Assembly: GCA_017626395.1 (NCBI GenBank)
Contig: JAGAIU010000078.1
Coordinates: 62,001-126,000 of the forward strand
From: Clostridia bacterium
GTDB lineage: Bacteria > Bacillota > Clostridia > TANB77 > CAG-465
DNA length: 64,000 nucleotides
Direction of reading: 5' to 3'
Part shown: one piece after another, positions 8,093 to 17,149 of the stretch
Layout: every line of letters begins with the position of its first letter
How positions within the stretch are numbered: position 1 is the stretch's first letter
The notes under the pieces: generated by a model
The model's input: only the letters and a program-made list of their open reading frames with translations
Database searches by the model: none
What the model was told of the DNA's origin: nothing
Translations under genes and position numbers: made by a program

Positions 8093-9631
8093 GTGGGATA
8101 TATAGCATTATATAGAAAATATAGACCAAATACATTTAGTAGTATAATTGGTCAAGAAAATGTAACTAAAATACTAAAAAATCAAATTAAGAATGAAAAG
8201 ATATCTCATGCTTATCTTTTTAGTGGAACTAGAGGAACAGGTAAGACAAGTGCTGCAAAAGTTTTTGCAAGAGCGATTAACTGTTTAAATCCTAAAGATG
8301 GTGAACCATGTAATGAATGTGATGTATGTAAAGGTATACTAAATGGAAATATAACAGATGTCATAGAAATGGATGCCGCATCAAACAACAGTGTAGAAAA
8401 CATACGTCAAATTAGACAAGAAGTTGTATATGCTACAGTAGATGTTAAATATAGAGTATACATCATAGATGAGGTTCACATGTTGACAACTAGTGCATTT
8501 AATGCATTACTAAAAACTTTAGAAGAGCCACCTGCAAATGTTGTATTTATACTTGCTACAACAGAGCAACACAAAATACCGGTAACTATTTTATCCAGAT
8601 GTTTAAAATTTGAATTTAATAGATTATCTGAGGTAGATTTATATAAAAGAATAAAATTTGTACTTGAAAGTGAAAATGTAGAGTACGAAGATGAAGCATG
8701 CAAATATATAGCAACTCTTGCTGATGGTGCAGCTCGTGATGCTTTAAGTATACTGGATAGATGTATATCTGAAACAGATGGTATTTTAAAATATGAAGAT
8801 GTACAAAATATAGTAGGAGCGATAGATAAAAAGATAATTAATCAAGTGGCGGATAGTATGTTAGACTATGACTATTTAAAAGCACTTGAGGCTATAGATC
8901 AAGTAATTAAAAAAGGAAAAGATTTAAGACAATTTACTTTTGAACTTACAAATGAATTTTTAAACAGACTTGTAGATTCACAAGATAAAAATACAGATAG
9001 ATATGCTAAGATTATAGATAGACTTTCTAGCTTAGATAATGATTTAAAATCTACGACTAGAAAGGAAATTGTACTAAAAGCATGTATAGTTCAGCTATGT
9101 AATTTGAAAGAAGCAACTTCAACAGCTTCATCAGGGGCTGCTTTAGATGAAGCATATGTAAAGAAAATACAAGCTTTAGAAAATAGAATAAATGAATTAC
9201 AAGAATTTGTTAAAAATAATAAAGTAAGTGGTGAGTCAGCAAAACCTGCAGATGTACCAAACATTAATGTAACTAGAACAACTTCAACTGGAAGTAAGCC
9301 TGATGTAGATGTAGAAAAACTTACAGAATTTCCTAATACAGAAGAACTTAAAAAAGCTATTGTAGAAAAAGGAAAAATTAAAGTTTTCTCTGCACTTGCT
9401 GGTGCTAAAATTTATATAGATGATGTTGTAAGAATAATAACTAAAAATGCTTTTGCATATAACATTTTAAAAACAGATGAAAGTGTTGATGCTATTGCAA
9501 TGACTTTATATGAGAAATATAAAGTAAATAAAAATATGGTTTTAGAATTAAGAGGAGCAAATGATGAATCTATTTCTAAAATCGAGAAAGTATTAAAAGA
9601 TAATAATATTGAATATACTAATTTAGATTAG
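8093..9631 (+). CDS. dnaX: DNA polymerase III subunits gamma/tau
   Basis: 512 residues, starting at GTG 8093 behind GAGGTGG. This is the clamp-loader motor of the replisome. Visible features are ALYRKYRP at the N terminus, Walker A GTRGTGKTS, a zinc site with CNECDVCKG, Walker B VYIIDEVHML, sensor LSRC, and a C-terminal tau-like region after about 360 with a coiled segment and Ser/Thr-rich linker. Length is normal for Firmicutes. It heads the dnaX-ybaB-recR set, although ybaB also has its own promoter. The delta-prime partner is encoded at 63055. Confidence 0.95.
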   Translation: MGYIALYRKYRPNTFSSIIGQENVTKILKNQIKNEKISHAYLFSGTRGTGKTSAAKVFARAINCLNPKDGEPCNECDVCKGILNGNITDVIEMDAASNNSVENIRQIRQEVVYATVDVKYRVYIIDEVHMLTTSAFNALLKTLEEPPANVVFILATTEQHKIPVTILSRCLKFEFNRLSEVDLYKRIKFVLESENVEYEDEACKYIATLADGAARDALSILDRCISETDGILKYEDVQNIVGAIDKKIINQVADSMLDYDYLKALEAIDQVIKKGKDLRQFTFELTNEFLNRLVDSQDKNTDRYAKIIDRLSSLDNDLKSTTRKEIVLKACIVQLCNLKEATSTASSGAALDEAYVKKIQALENRINELQEFVKNNKVSGESAKPADVPNINVTRTTSTGSKPDVDVEKLTEFPNTEELKKAIVEKGKIKVFSALAGAKIYIDDVVRIITKNAFAYNILKTDESVDAIAMTLYEKYKVNKNMVLELRGANDESISKIEKVLKDNNIEYTNLD

Positions 9632-9633
9632 AC

Positions 9634-9662
9634 TTGAAATTGAAAATAAACTATATTATAAT
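9634..9662 (+). promoter_or_regulatory. Promoter of ybaB-recR
   Basis: TTGAAA (9634-9639), 17-base spacer, TATAAT (9657-9662), placed just after the dnaX stop codon. Confidence 0.75.
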
Positions 9663-9688
9663 AGTTTTTGTGAAAGGATGGATATATA

Positions 9689-10024
9689 ATGGGAAACAAA
9701 TACGGTGGATTTCCAGGCGGTGGCATGGGAAATATGCAAAACTTATTAAGACAAGCACAAAAAATGCAAGCAGATATGCAAAAGAAACAAGAAGCTGTTG
9801 CAGCTAAAGAGATTGAAACTTCAGCTGGTGGCGGTGCTGTAGTAGTTAAAGCTACAGGAGATAAAGTAATAAAAGAAATAATAATAAAGAAAGATGTAGT
9901 AGATCCAGATGACGTTGAAATGCTACAAGACTTAGTATTAACAGCAGTTAATGAAGCTCTAAAAAAAGCAGATTCAATGATGGAACAAGAATTAGGCGGG
10001 TTCAATATCCCTGGACTTTTCTAG
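9689..10024 (+). CDS. ybaB: YbaB/EbfC nucleoid-associated protein
   Basis: 111 residues: a Gly/Met-rich start, then [13 protein letters not shown] helix, a short beta hairpin (VVVKATGDK) and a C-terminal helix ending in a Gly-Phe-rich tail. This matches the small dimeric tweezer-shaped YbaB family that binds DNA and compacts the nucleoid. GAAAGGATGG lies before ATG 9689. Its position between dnaX and recR is conserved in many bacteria and supports the call. The stop is 9 bases from the recR start, suggesting translational coupling. Confidence 0.92.
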   Translation: MGNKYGGFPGGGMGNMQNLLRQAQKMQADMQKKQEAVAAKEIETSAGGGAVVVKATGDKVIKEIIIKKDVVDPDDVEMLQDLVLTAVNEALKKADSMMEQELGGFNIPGLF

Positions 10025-10033
10025 GTGATAGAT

Positions 10034-10627
10034 ATGTATTCAGATACAGTTACTAAATTAATTAATCAATTCGAAAGATTACCAGGAATTGGACACAAAA
10101 CTGCGGTAAGACTAGCTTTTTACATTTTAGAATCTCCACCTCAAGTGGCAGAGGAAATGTCTAAAGTTTTAGTTGAAGCAAAACAAAATGTAAAATTCTG
10201 TTCTACATGTTTTAATTTAACTGAAAAAGATCCTTGTGAAATTTGTTCAGATAAAAAAAGAGATGAATCAGTAATTTGTGTAGTTGAAAATGTAAAAGAT
10301 GTAATTGCTATGGAAAAAACTCATGAATATAGAGGAACTTATCATGTATTACATGGTTCTATATCTCCAATGAATAATATAACTGCTGGGGATATTAAAA
10401 TTAAAGAACTTTTACAAAGACTTGCAGATGATAAAATAAAAGAAGTTATACTAGCGACTAATCCTACAGTTGAAGGAGAAGCAACTGCTATGTATATTTC
10501 AAGATTAATAAAACCTTTAGGAATAAGTGTTACTCGTATAGCACATGGAATTCCTGTTGGAGGAGACTTAGAATATACAGATGAGATAACACTTATAAAA
10601 GCACTAGAGGGTAGAAGAGAAATGTAA
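10034..10627 (+). CDS. recR: Recombination protein RecR
   Basis: 197 residues from ATG 10034; the upstream in-frame GTG 10025 forms part of the AGGTGAT ribosome site. RecR acts with RecO and RecF to load RecA at single-strand gaps. The helix-hairpin-helix [14 protein letters not shown], the four-cysteine zinc site ([16 protein letters not shown]) and a Toprim domain ([20 protein letters not shown]) are all present, so the protein is complete. Confidence 0.94.
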   Translation: MYSDTVTKLINQFERLPGIGHKTAVRLAFYILESPPQVAEEMSKVLVEAKQNVKFCSTCFNLTEKDPCEICSDKKRDESVICVVENVKDVIAMEKTHEYRGTYHVLHGSISPMNNITAGDIKIKELLQRLADDKIKEVILATNPTVEGEATAMYISRLIKPLGISVTRIAHGIPVGGDLEYTDEITLIKALEGRREM

Positions 10628-10628
10628 T

Positions 10629-10665
10629 AAAATAGGTGATATTAAAATACCACCTATTTTTATAT
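10629..10665 (+). terminator. Terminator after recR
   Basis: AAATAGGTG pairs with CACCTATTT around an A+T-rich loop, followed by T-rich sequence. Confidence 0.75.
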
Positions 10666-10670
10666 TAAAA

Positions 10671-10685
10671 AACTACATTGTAGTT
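10671..10685. repeat. 15-base palindrome upstream of murI
   Basis: AACTACA-T-TGTAGTT, perfect 7-base arms around one base, 49 bases before the murI start. Candidate protein-binding site; function unknown. Confidence 0.4.
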
Positions 10686-10733
10686 AGAAATATTATTTGT
10701 ATTTCATAAAAATATATACAAAGGAGATAAAAA

Positions 10734-11546
10734 ATGAAGATAGGTTTTTTTGATTCTGGTTTAGGTGGATTAACTGTTTTAAAAGAAGCAATAGAAAATG
10801 AAGGATTAAATGAAGAAATATATTATTTAGGTGATACAAAAAACACTCCGTATGGGACAAAAGAAGAATCTTTTGTAAAAGAAGTAATTGAAGATAATAT
10901 AAAGTATTTAGTAGATATAGGATGTAATCCAATAGTTATTGCTTGTAATACAGCTACATGTTTATCTGTAAATGAATTAAGAGAGAAATATAAAGATATA
11001 GTTATTATTGGTACAGAGCCTGCTGTTAAAGTAGCTGCTGATGCACATATGAATAAAAGAATACTTGTACTTGCAACTAGTATAACAGTAAGGCAAGAAA
11101 AATTATTAAATTTAGTAGAAAATCTACACATTAAAAATGAAGTAGATTTAGTAGCAGCAGATAAGTTAGTAAGATTTGCTGAAAGTATAGATTGTAATGA
11201 AAGAGGACAAGAAGTAGAAGAATATATAAAAGATATTTTAAAAGAATATGATTTAAAAGAATATAGTCATATTGTTTTAGGTTGTACACATTTTCCACTT
11301 TTTGTACAAAATTTTAAAAATGTTATAAATGAAATTTGTCCTGAGGCAAATATCGATATTGTTGATGGAGCAAAAGGAATATCAAAAAATTTAATGAATT
11401 ATATCAATATTTTGAAAAAAGAAGATGAAGTTGTTAATAAAAACGTAATAAAAGTAATCACTACTAAAGAGAGTGAAGCCTTTGAAATTAGAGCAAAACA
11501 GATACTAAATGAACACAATTTAAAATTTGAATATAAATTACAATAA
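10734..11546 (+). CDS. murI: Glutamate racemase
   Basis: 270 residues. MurI converts L- to D-glutamate for peptidoglycan, without a cofactor. Catalytic cysteines are present as ACNTAT (Cys71) and GCTHFPL (Cys185), and the N-terminal FDSGLGGLTV motif supplies the conserved Asp and Ser. AAAGGAGAT precedes ATG 10734. Length and motifs indicate a complete, active enzyme. It is a single gene between the recR terminator and the response-regulator operon. Confidence 0.95.
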   Translation: MKIGFFDSGLGGLTVLKEAIENEGLNEEIYYLGDTKNTPYGTKEESFVKEVIEDNIKYLVDIGCNPIVIACNTATCLSVNELREKYKDIVIIGTEPAVKVAADAHMNKRILVLATSITVRQEKLLNLVENLHIKNEVDLVAADKLVRFAESIDCNERGQEVEEYIKDILKEYDLKEYSHIVLGCTHFPLFVQNFKNVINEICPEANIDIVDGAKGISKNLMNYINILKKEDEVVNKNVIKVITTKESEAFEIRAKQILNEHNLKFEYKLQ

Positions 11547-11638
11547 AATTACAAAAAAATTTCACTAAATTGTAGCGAAAAAAAAAATTACGTGATATAA
11601 TTAGAACAGCTTGAGTAAAGTTAATGAGGTGTATATAT

Positions 11639-12340
11639 ATGAATGATAAAAAAATTTTAATAGTAGACGATGACAAAGCAATAGTAGATATCTTAAAATT
11701 CAATCTTGAAAAAGAAGGATTTACTACTACTGTAGCTTACGATGGTGAAGAAGCTATTAAACTAGCATTATCTGTTAATCCAGATTTGATATTATTAGAT
11801 TTAATGCTACCAAAAATTGATGGATTTAATGTTTGTAAAAAATTAAGAAAAAGTTTAGTTTGTCCAATAATTATGCTAACTGCTAAAGAAGAAGTTGTAG
11901 ATAAAATTATAGGTCTAGAACTAGGTGCAGATGACTATATGACAAAACCATTTAGCATTAGAGAAGTTATTGCTAGAGTAAAAGCAAACTTAAGAAAACA
12001 CGTTTTACCAGATAGTGAAGAAGATAAAAATTCATCTAAAAATAAAATTAAAATTAAGGATATGATTATTGATCCTGAAAGATATATAGCAATAGTTAGC
12101 GGAAAAACAATTGATCTTACAATCAAAGAATTCGAACTTTTAAAATTATTATCAACAAATCCAAATCAAGTATTTACAAGAGAACAAATACTAAGAGGTG
12201 TTTGGGGATATGATTTCTATGGTGACGCAAGAACAGTTGACGTTACTGTTAGAAGATTAAGAGAAAAAATAGAGAAAAACTCTGCTGAACCACAATATGT
12301 TCAAACTAAGAGAGGAATGGGATATTACGTTTCAGTTTAA
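11639..12340 (+). CDS. OmpR/PhoB-family response regulator
   Basis: 233 residues from ATG 11639; the upstream ATG 11624 overlaps the GAGGTG ribosome site. The receiver domain (about 4-115) has the acidic pocket DDD near 11-13, phospho-acceptor Asp54 (LILLDLMLP) and the conserved Lys of TKPF. A winged-helix DNA-binding domain follows (about 135-230) with RTVDVTVRRLREKIE. It closely resembles PhoB/PhoP/WalR regulators, and the target regulon cannot be read from the sequence. The partner kinase gene starts 20 bases downstream. Confidence 0.93.
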   Translation: MNDKKILIVDDDKAIVDILKFNLEKEGFTTTVAYDGEEAIKLALSVNPDLILLDLMLPKIDGFNVCKKLRKSLVCPIIMLTAKEEVVDKIIGLELGADDYMTKPFSIREVIARVKANLRKHVLPDSEEDKNSSKNKIKIKDMIIDPERYIAIVSGKTIDLTIKEFELLKLLSTNPNQVFTREQILRGVWGYDFYGDARTVDVTVRRLREKIEKNSAEPQYVQTKRGMGYYVSV

Positions 12341-12360
12341 TAATAGAAAGTGGGAAATAA

Positions 12361-13743
12361 ATGAAAGTTTCTATGAAAAAAATTGTTAGAGCTATGAGTA
12401 TAATTATGGTAGTTATAGTATATATAACTACCATAATTTTATCTAGTTCAGTTATTGATACAGATAATATATTTTCAAAAAATAATATAATAATACTAGT
12501 GGTACTAATTTTAATTTCATACATAGTATCTGTAATTATTTCAAATAAGTTTACTGCTCCTTTAAAAAGAATAGAAAAAGGAATGAAGCTTGTAAGTGAA
12601 GGAAAATTACCAGATATTACTAGAATGAAAGAACATGAAGACTTTGAAGAATATCATGAATTAATAGAAGCATATGCATCTATGTTAAAAGTTGTAAAGA
12701 AAAATACATTTGATTTAAACAGTCAACAAAGTAAAACAGAAATAATACTAGAGCATATGGCGGATGGTATGATTGCATTTTCTACTAGTAAACAAGTAGT
12801 TCATATGAATAAAGCTGCAATGAGAATGTTAAATCTAACGGAGAGTGAAGATACATACGATAAAATTTGCGAAAAACTTAATCTTAACGTAGCTTTTGAT
12901 AAAGTAATGTATTTACCGAATTACCAAAGTATTGAAATAAAAGCTGAAATGGGCGAAATTGCTTTAAGTATAGTATTTGCACCATTTTTCAGTGATGAAT
13001 TAAATCCAATGGGAATAATAATGATAGTAAGAAATATTACTGATAGTGTAAAAACAGATAATGTAAGAAAAGAGTTTATAGCAAATGTATCTCATGAACT
13101 AAAAACACCACTTACATCTATTAGAGGATATTCAGAGACTATTATGAATGGAGATCTTACTTATCAAGAAATAATGAGATTTTCTAAAGTAATAAATCAA
13201 GAAGCAAATAGAATGAGTAAATTAGTATCAGACTTATTACAGATTTCCAGAATGGATTATAATAAGCAAGTTTGGAATAAAGCTACTTTAAATACAGTAG
13301 ATGTAATAAATAAAGTTTGTGAAAAAGTTAAATATGAAGCCGAACAAAAATCGCATAAAATTGAAGTTATAGCTGCAGGAAAAGTACCATCTATTTATGT
13401 GGACAAGAGTTCGATTGAGCAAATTTTAATTAATATACTAACAAATAGTATAAAATATACACCAGATGGTGGCTTAATTAGAATCTATGCTGGTCCTGTA
13501 GAAAATAGAGTATATATTAAAGTTATAGATAATGGTATTGGAATTCCACAAAAAGATTTAGAAAGAATATTTGAAAGATTTTATAGAGTAGATAAAGCTA
13601 GATCGAGAAAAATGGGTGGTACAGGCCTTGGACTATCTATTGTTAAAGAAATGGTAGATGGAAATAACGGTACTATTAATATCGAAAGTAAATTAAATGA
13701 GGGAACAGAGGTAACAATGACATTCCCTACTACAAAAGAATAG
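12361..13743 (+). CDS. PhoR/WalK-like sensor histidine kinase
   Basis: 460 residues. Two N-terminal membrane helices (about 8-30 and 40-62) enclose only a very short external loop, followed by HAMP (about 62-115), a PAS-like domain (about 130-230), the dimerisation domain with phospho-acceptor His245 (SHELKTPLTS), and an ATPase domain with N box (ILTNSIKYTP), DNGIGI and GTGLGLSIVKE. It autophosphorylates and passes phosphate to the regulator encoded just upstream. The near absence of an extracellular domain suggests that it senses signals in the membrane or cytoplasm. Confidence 0.92.
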   Translation: MKVSMKKIVRAMSIIMVVIVYITTIILSSSVIDTDNIFSKNNIIILVVLILISYIVSVIISNKFTAPLKRIEKGMKLVSEGKLPDITRMKEHEDFEEYHELIEAYASMLKVVKKNTFDLNSQQSKTEIILEHMADGMIAFSTSKQVVHMNKAAMRMLNLTESEDTYDKICEKLNLNVAFDKVMYLPNYQSIEIKAEMGEIALSIVFAPFFSDELNPMGIIMIVRNITDSVKTDNVRKEFIANVSHELKTPLTSIRGYSETIMNGDLTYQEIMRFSKVINQEANRMSKLVSDLLQISRMDYNKQVWNKATLNTVDVINKVCEKVKYEAEQKSHKIEVIAAGKVPSIYVDKSSIEQILINILTNSIKYTPDGGLIRIYAGPVENRVYIKVIDNGIGIPQKDLERIFERFYRVDKARSRKMGGTGLGLSIVKEMVDGNNGTINIESKLNEGTEVTMTFPTTKE

Positions 13744-13751
13744 GAGATAAA

Positions 13752-14525
13752 ATGAGATATTTTGAAACACATGCACATTATAATGATGAAAAATTTAAAG
13801 ATAATGTGGATGAAGTAATAAAAGAATGCAGAGATGCAGGAGTAGAACATATAATAAATATCGGATATAATGTAGATAGTTCAATTAAAGCAATTGAACT
13901 ATCTAATTTATATAATAAGATGTATGCTGTTATAGGTATCCATCCAAGTGATGTAGGGCTTTGTGCAGTAGACCAAATAGAAGAAATATATAATAAATAT
14001 GAAAACAGTAAAATTGTAGCAATTGGAGAAATTGGCTTAGATTATTATTGGGTAAAAGATAACAAAGAAGCTCAAATTGAATTATTTAAAGAGCAAATAG
14101 CACTTGCAAATAAGTTGAAATTACCAATTGTTGTTCATACAAGAGATGCATCTTTAGATACATATAATGTATTAAAAGAGAATCCTGCTAAATATGGTAC
14201 ATTACTACATTGTTTTTCACCAACTGAAGACTTAGTAAGACTTGCACTTGAAAATGATACATATAAAGTTGCTTTTGGTGGAAATATAACATACAACAGA
14301 GCAGCATCATTTAAAAAATATATGGATATGCTACCAGTTGAAAAAATAGTTATAGAAACAGATTCACCATATTTACCACCAGTTCCATTAAGAGGAACAG
14401 TGAATACATCTAAAAACTTACCAATAATTTTGGAGAAATTAGCTGAGTATAAAAATATGGATGTTGAAGAACTATCAGAAATTGTATACCGAAATTCGCT
14501 TGAATTTTTCAATATAAAAGAGTAA
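13752..14525 (+). CDS. tatD: TatD-family metal-dependent hydrolase
   Basis: 257 residues in a TIM-barrel amidohydrolase pattern: ETHAHYND metal ligands at the start, IGEIGLDYYW, PIVVHTRDAS, LHCFSP and ETDSPYLPP near the end. Family members are 3'-5' DNA/RNA exonucleases or D-amino-acyl deacylase-like enzymes. It starts 8 bases after the kinase gene behind AGGAGAT, so it is probably co-transcribed with the two-component pair. In many Firmicutes tatD lies next to metG, but here it is far from it. Confidence 0.92.
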   Translation: MRYFETHAHYNDEKFKDNVDEVIKECRDAGVEHIINIGYNVDSSIKAIELSNLYNKMYAVIGIHPSDVGLCAVDQIEEIYNKYENSKIVAIGEIGLDYYWVKDNKEAQIELFKEQIALANKLKLPIVVHTRDASLDTYNVLKENPAKYGTLLHCFSPTEDLVRLALENDTYKVAFGGNITYNRAASFKKYMDMLPVEKIVIETDSPYLPPVPLRGTVNTSKNLPIILEKLAEYKNMDVEELSEIVYRNSLEFFNIKE

Positions 14526-14547
14526 GAACCAAGTCTTACTCTTTTTT
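14516..14547 (+). terminator. Terminator overlapping the tatD stop codon
   Basis: AGAGTAAGA pairs with TCTTACTCT and a T tract follows. Confidence 0.85.
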
Positions 14548-15024
14548 CTATATATTTTGGAAATAAAGCCAAAATATTACTATACTAAGATACGAATATA
14601 AAGTAACATGAATACCGTTTAAATAGACTATTTTGAACGAATTAGAAGATAATAAATAAGCAAGTATTACATCTAGTATTGTAGAAATTACCATGCACCA
14701 GAAACTAAAAATAAAATTTGCATACCTTAACGTTAAGATAGAGGATAGTAGAGTTAAAGCTAGAATAATTAAATACATCATAAGTATAATATAGATATTT
14801 TTAGAATTTTCAAAGGCAAAGCAAAATCTATATACACCAATTCCTAAAATTATATATATAATAGGATAAATATAAATAAAAAGATTGTAATTTTTAGTAA
14901 CATGACTTACAGATCTTTTAAATTTTTTTATATCAAGACAAGTAATAGTATGTATAAATAATGCTATTATTGTAATAATTAAAATTAAAGATATAATTTT
15001 CTTATGATAGTAAAAAAGTTGCAT
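14548..15024 (-). CDS. Small polytopic membrane protein, possibly TspO/MBR-like
   Basis: 158 residues with about five hydrophobic helices, a length and topology like the TspO/MBR (tryptophan-rich sensory) family. The segment YPIIYIILGIGVYRF resembles the VWxxLYxLMGxxLY helix of TspO, but the tryptophans and the PxW motifs are largely absent, so this is tentative. GGTGAT sits before the ATG. It follows hpt on the same strand by about 40 bases, with a hairpin between them. Confidence 0.45.
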   Translation of the reverse strand: MQLFYYHKKIISLILIITIIALFIHTITCLDIKKFKRSVSHVTKNYNLFIYIYPIIYIILGIGVYRFCFAFENSKNIYIILMMYLIILALTLLSSILTLRYANFIFSFWCMVISTILDVILAYLLSSNSFKIVYLNGIHVTLYSYLSIVIFWLYFQNI

Positions 15025-15051
15025 TATATCACCATAAATATTATGTACAAA

Positions 15052-15080
15052 AAAAAGAGCAATATTCCTATTGCTCTATA
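15052..15080 (-). terminator. Terminator of hpt (minus strand)
   Basis: Arms AGAGCAATA and TATTGCTCT overlap the hpt stop codon; on the minus strand a T run (plus-strand A tract near 15050-15056) follows. Confidence 0.75.
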
Positions 15081-15583
15081 TAACCTATATAAGGTAAGTT
15101 ACGATATTTTTCATCGTAATCAAGTCCGTATCCTATTACAAACTTATCTGGTATGTCGAATCCTACATAGTCTGGATTAAGTTCGAATTCTCTACGTTCT
15201 TTTTTATCAAGTAGTGTACAAATCTTTAAAGATTTTGGATGCTTATTTATTAAAATATAGTCCTTCAAGTAAGTTAAAGTTCTACCTGTATCTACAATAT
15301 CTTCAACTATTATAACGTTTTTGTTTTCAACATTTTCACTTAAATCTAGTTTGAAAGATATTTTTCCTGTGCTTTGTGTTCCGCTGTAACTTGAAACTTT
15401 AATAAAATCCATTATAACTGGAGAAGACATCTGTTTTGCAAGTTCTGTAGCAAAAAATACAGAACCTTTAAGAATTGCTATAAGAACAACTTCTTCACCA
15501 TTAGAATCTTTTTGGATTTCATCTGCAAGTTCTTTTACACGTGATTTAATATTTTCTTCACCTATAAGAGTATTAATTCTCAT
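15068..15583 (-). CDS. hpt: Hypoxanthine phosphoribosyltransferase
   Basis: 171 residues from the ATG at 15583; AAAGGAGGG before it identifies this start rather than the upstream in-frame ATG. The enzyme salvages hypoxanthine and guanine to IMP and GMP using PRPP. The PRPP loop VEDIVDTGRT (Asp and Glu at about 94-95) and the flexible-loop and base-binding regions (KVSSYSGTQ, GYGLDYDEKYRNLPYIG) are typical of bacterial HPRT. It has its own promoter, back to back with the promoter of the transglutaminase-like gene. Confidence 0.95.
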   Translation of the reverse strand: MRINTLIGEENIKSRVKELADEIQKDSNGEEVVLIAILKGSVFFATELAKQMSSPVIMDFIKVSSYSGTQSTGKISFKLDLSENVENKNVIIVEDIVDTGRTLTYLKDYILINKHPKSLKICTLLDKKERREFELNPDYVGFDIPDKFVIGYGLDYDEKYRNLPYIGYIEQ

Positions 15584-15608
15584 AATAAACCCTCCTTTAA
15601 TACAGTAG

Positions 15609-15637
15609 ATTATAACACACACTAAAATACTATTCAA
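15609..15637 (-). promoter_or_regulatory. hpt promoter
   Basis: On the minus strand: TTGAAT (15637-15632), 17-base spacer, TATAAT (15614-15609). Confidence 0.75.
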
Positions 15638-15663
15638 TTATTTTTCTACAAAATTTTAAAAAG

Positions 15664-15692
15664 TTGACATAAATTATAAAAAGTGGTATAAT
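15664..15692 (+). promoter_or_regulatory. Promoter of the transglutaminase-like gene
   Basis: TTGACA (15664-15669), 17-base spacer, TATAAT (15687-15692) with extended TGG. A near-consensus sigma-A promoter, divergent from the hpt promoter. Confidence 0.85.
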
Positions 15693-15752
15693 TTTAGTAG
15701 ATGTTTAAATAAGCAACATGAAATTAATTAATGGATTGAAAGGAGCGGTTGA

Positions 15753-16634
15753 ATGAAAAATTCAAAATTATTTCAAGCACTACTAATAATTATAATTGGT
15801 GTGGCTTTTATTTATGTGTTTTTTATACACAATAGAGCTAACACACAACCAGTAAGTGCTTATGTGGATGAGACGATGTACGAAGTATATACCGGAAAAG
15901 ATGTATATGAGTATTATCGAACAACATTGAGCGACACAGAAAAAATTGTATATGACGAAATTAAAGAGTCATATTTGCAATTTAAAACAGAGCTTTCTAC
16001 TCAGGTGAGTAAACTATCCCGAGCGGAACTCAAAAGAGCTTTTACGGCAGTTGTGCTAGATCATCCGGAAATATTTTGGATAGATTCATATGCAGCAACT
16101 ATAAATATTTTAGAGAATGTTAATACTAACAAATTAATATTGCTAAAATATCATTATAGCGAAGCAGAAGCCATAAAAGTAAAAGAAAAAATAGAACCAG
16201 AGTATAATCGTATTATACAAGAAGCAAATAAGTATAGTACAGATTATGAAAAAATTAAATTTGTTCATGATGAACTAATTCGAATAGGAGAATATGCATA
16301 CAAAGGATATTCTGCTGACGAAGAAGGAAAATACCAATCAATGGTATCAATATTTGAAACTGGAGATACTGTTTGTGCTGGATTTGCACAAGGTTTCAAA
16401 TTTATTATGGACAATTTAGGTATTAAAGCAATATCCGTAGAAAATATAAATGAAGAAGAACCGATGAAATCACATGTATGGAACATGGTGAAAGTAGACG
16501 ATGCATGGCTAAATATGGATATAACATGGGATTATGATTTAACAGAAGAAGAAGTTTCATACAAATACTTCTTAATAGATAACGATACTTTTTATCTAAA
16601 TCATAAAATTCAAAATAATATACCAAATAAATAG
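15753..16634 (+). CDS. Membrane-anchored transglutaminase-like protein
   Basis: 293 residues: an N-terminal hydrophobic anchor (about 7-25), a helical linker region (about 50-165), and a transglutaminase-like domain with Cys208 (DTVCAGFAQGF), His241 (SHVWNMVKV) and Asp256 (NMDITWD) in the right order for a Cys-His-Asp triad. Bacterial proteins of this type act on the cell envelope as peptidases or cross-linking enzymes; which one applies here is not clear. AAAGGAGCGG gives a good start at ATG 15753. It is a single-gene unit with its own strong promoter and terminator. Confidence 0.82.
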   Translation: MKNSKLFQALLIIIIGVAFIYVFFIHNRANTQPVSAYVDETMYEVYTGKDVYEYYRTTLSDTEKIVYDEIKESYLQFKTELSTQVSKLSRAELKRAFTAVVLDHPEIFWIDSYAATINILENVNTNKLILLKYHYSEAEAIKVKEKIEPEYNRIIQEANKYSTDYEKIKFVHDELIRIGEYAYKGYSADEEGKYQSMVSIFETGDTVCAGFAQGFKFIMDNLGIKAISVENINEEEPMKSHVWNMVKVDDAWLNMDITWDYDLTEEEVSYKYFLIDNDTFYLNHKIQNNIPNK

Positions 16635-16665
16635 AGTGAAAAAATATTCACTCTATTTATTTTTA
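16629..16665 (+). terminator. Terminator after the transglutaminase-like gene
   Basis: AAATAGAGTGAA pairs with TTCACTCTATTT and T-rich sequence follows. Confidence 0.75.
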
Positions 16666-16693
16666 CTTTTAACGAAATAAAAGGTTACATAAG

Positions 16694-16722
16694 TTTACTT
16701 TTGCTCTGTTTTATGGTATAAT
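16694..16722 (+). promoter_or_regulatory. Promoter of the 97-residue gene
   Basis: TTTACT (16694-16699), 17-base spacer, TATAAT (16717-16722) preceded by TGG. Confidence 0.7.
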
Positions 16723-16753
16723 ATTATTGTGCTTAAAATGGGAGGCAAGCAAA

Positions 16754-17047
16754 ATGGAAGATACAAAAATAAATGAACTATTAAACGAAGAAAGATATGA
16801 AGATGCAATTGATTTAATGACAGATAAATATGTTGACTTATTTGATAAAATGCTAAAAAAGAAAAATATAGAAGAACCTAAAACTAAAGATTTTTATTGT
16901 TATACAACTAAAATTATAGAAGAATATCCTCATTTAACTAATCATATGGAGATGTTAAGAAGAGGAATAGTAAATAAAGATTTAAGTTTTTTAAATGAGA
17001 TAGAATTATTAAAAAATACATACAAATATTTTAGTGTAAATTATTAA
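16754..17047 (+). CDS. Small uncharacterised helical protein
   Basis: 97 residues from ATG 16754, chosen because GGGAGG lies about 8 bases upstream; the longer frame beginning at TTG 16727 would start ahead of this site. Predicted all-helical, Lys/Glu-rich, no membrane segment and no known motif. A promoter and terminator flank it, so it is a monocistronic real gene of unknown role. Confidence 0.7.
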   Translation: MEDTKINELLNEERYEDAIDLMTDKYVDLFDKMLKKKNIEEPKTKDFYCYTTKIIEEYPHLTNHMEMLRRGIVNKDLSFLNEIELLKNTYKYFSVNY

Positions 17048-17074
17048 ACTATAGCTTTGCTATAGTTTTTTTTT
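17046..17074 (+). terminator. Terminator after the 97-residue gene
   Basis: AAACTATAGC pairs with GCTATAGTTT around TTT, followed by a long T run. Confidence 0.85.
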
Positions 17075-17149
17075 CGAAATAAATACTTTTTTGTAAAAAT
17101 AGAGATAAATTTTTATCTTTATGATATAATCACATTGGAGGTCGATTTA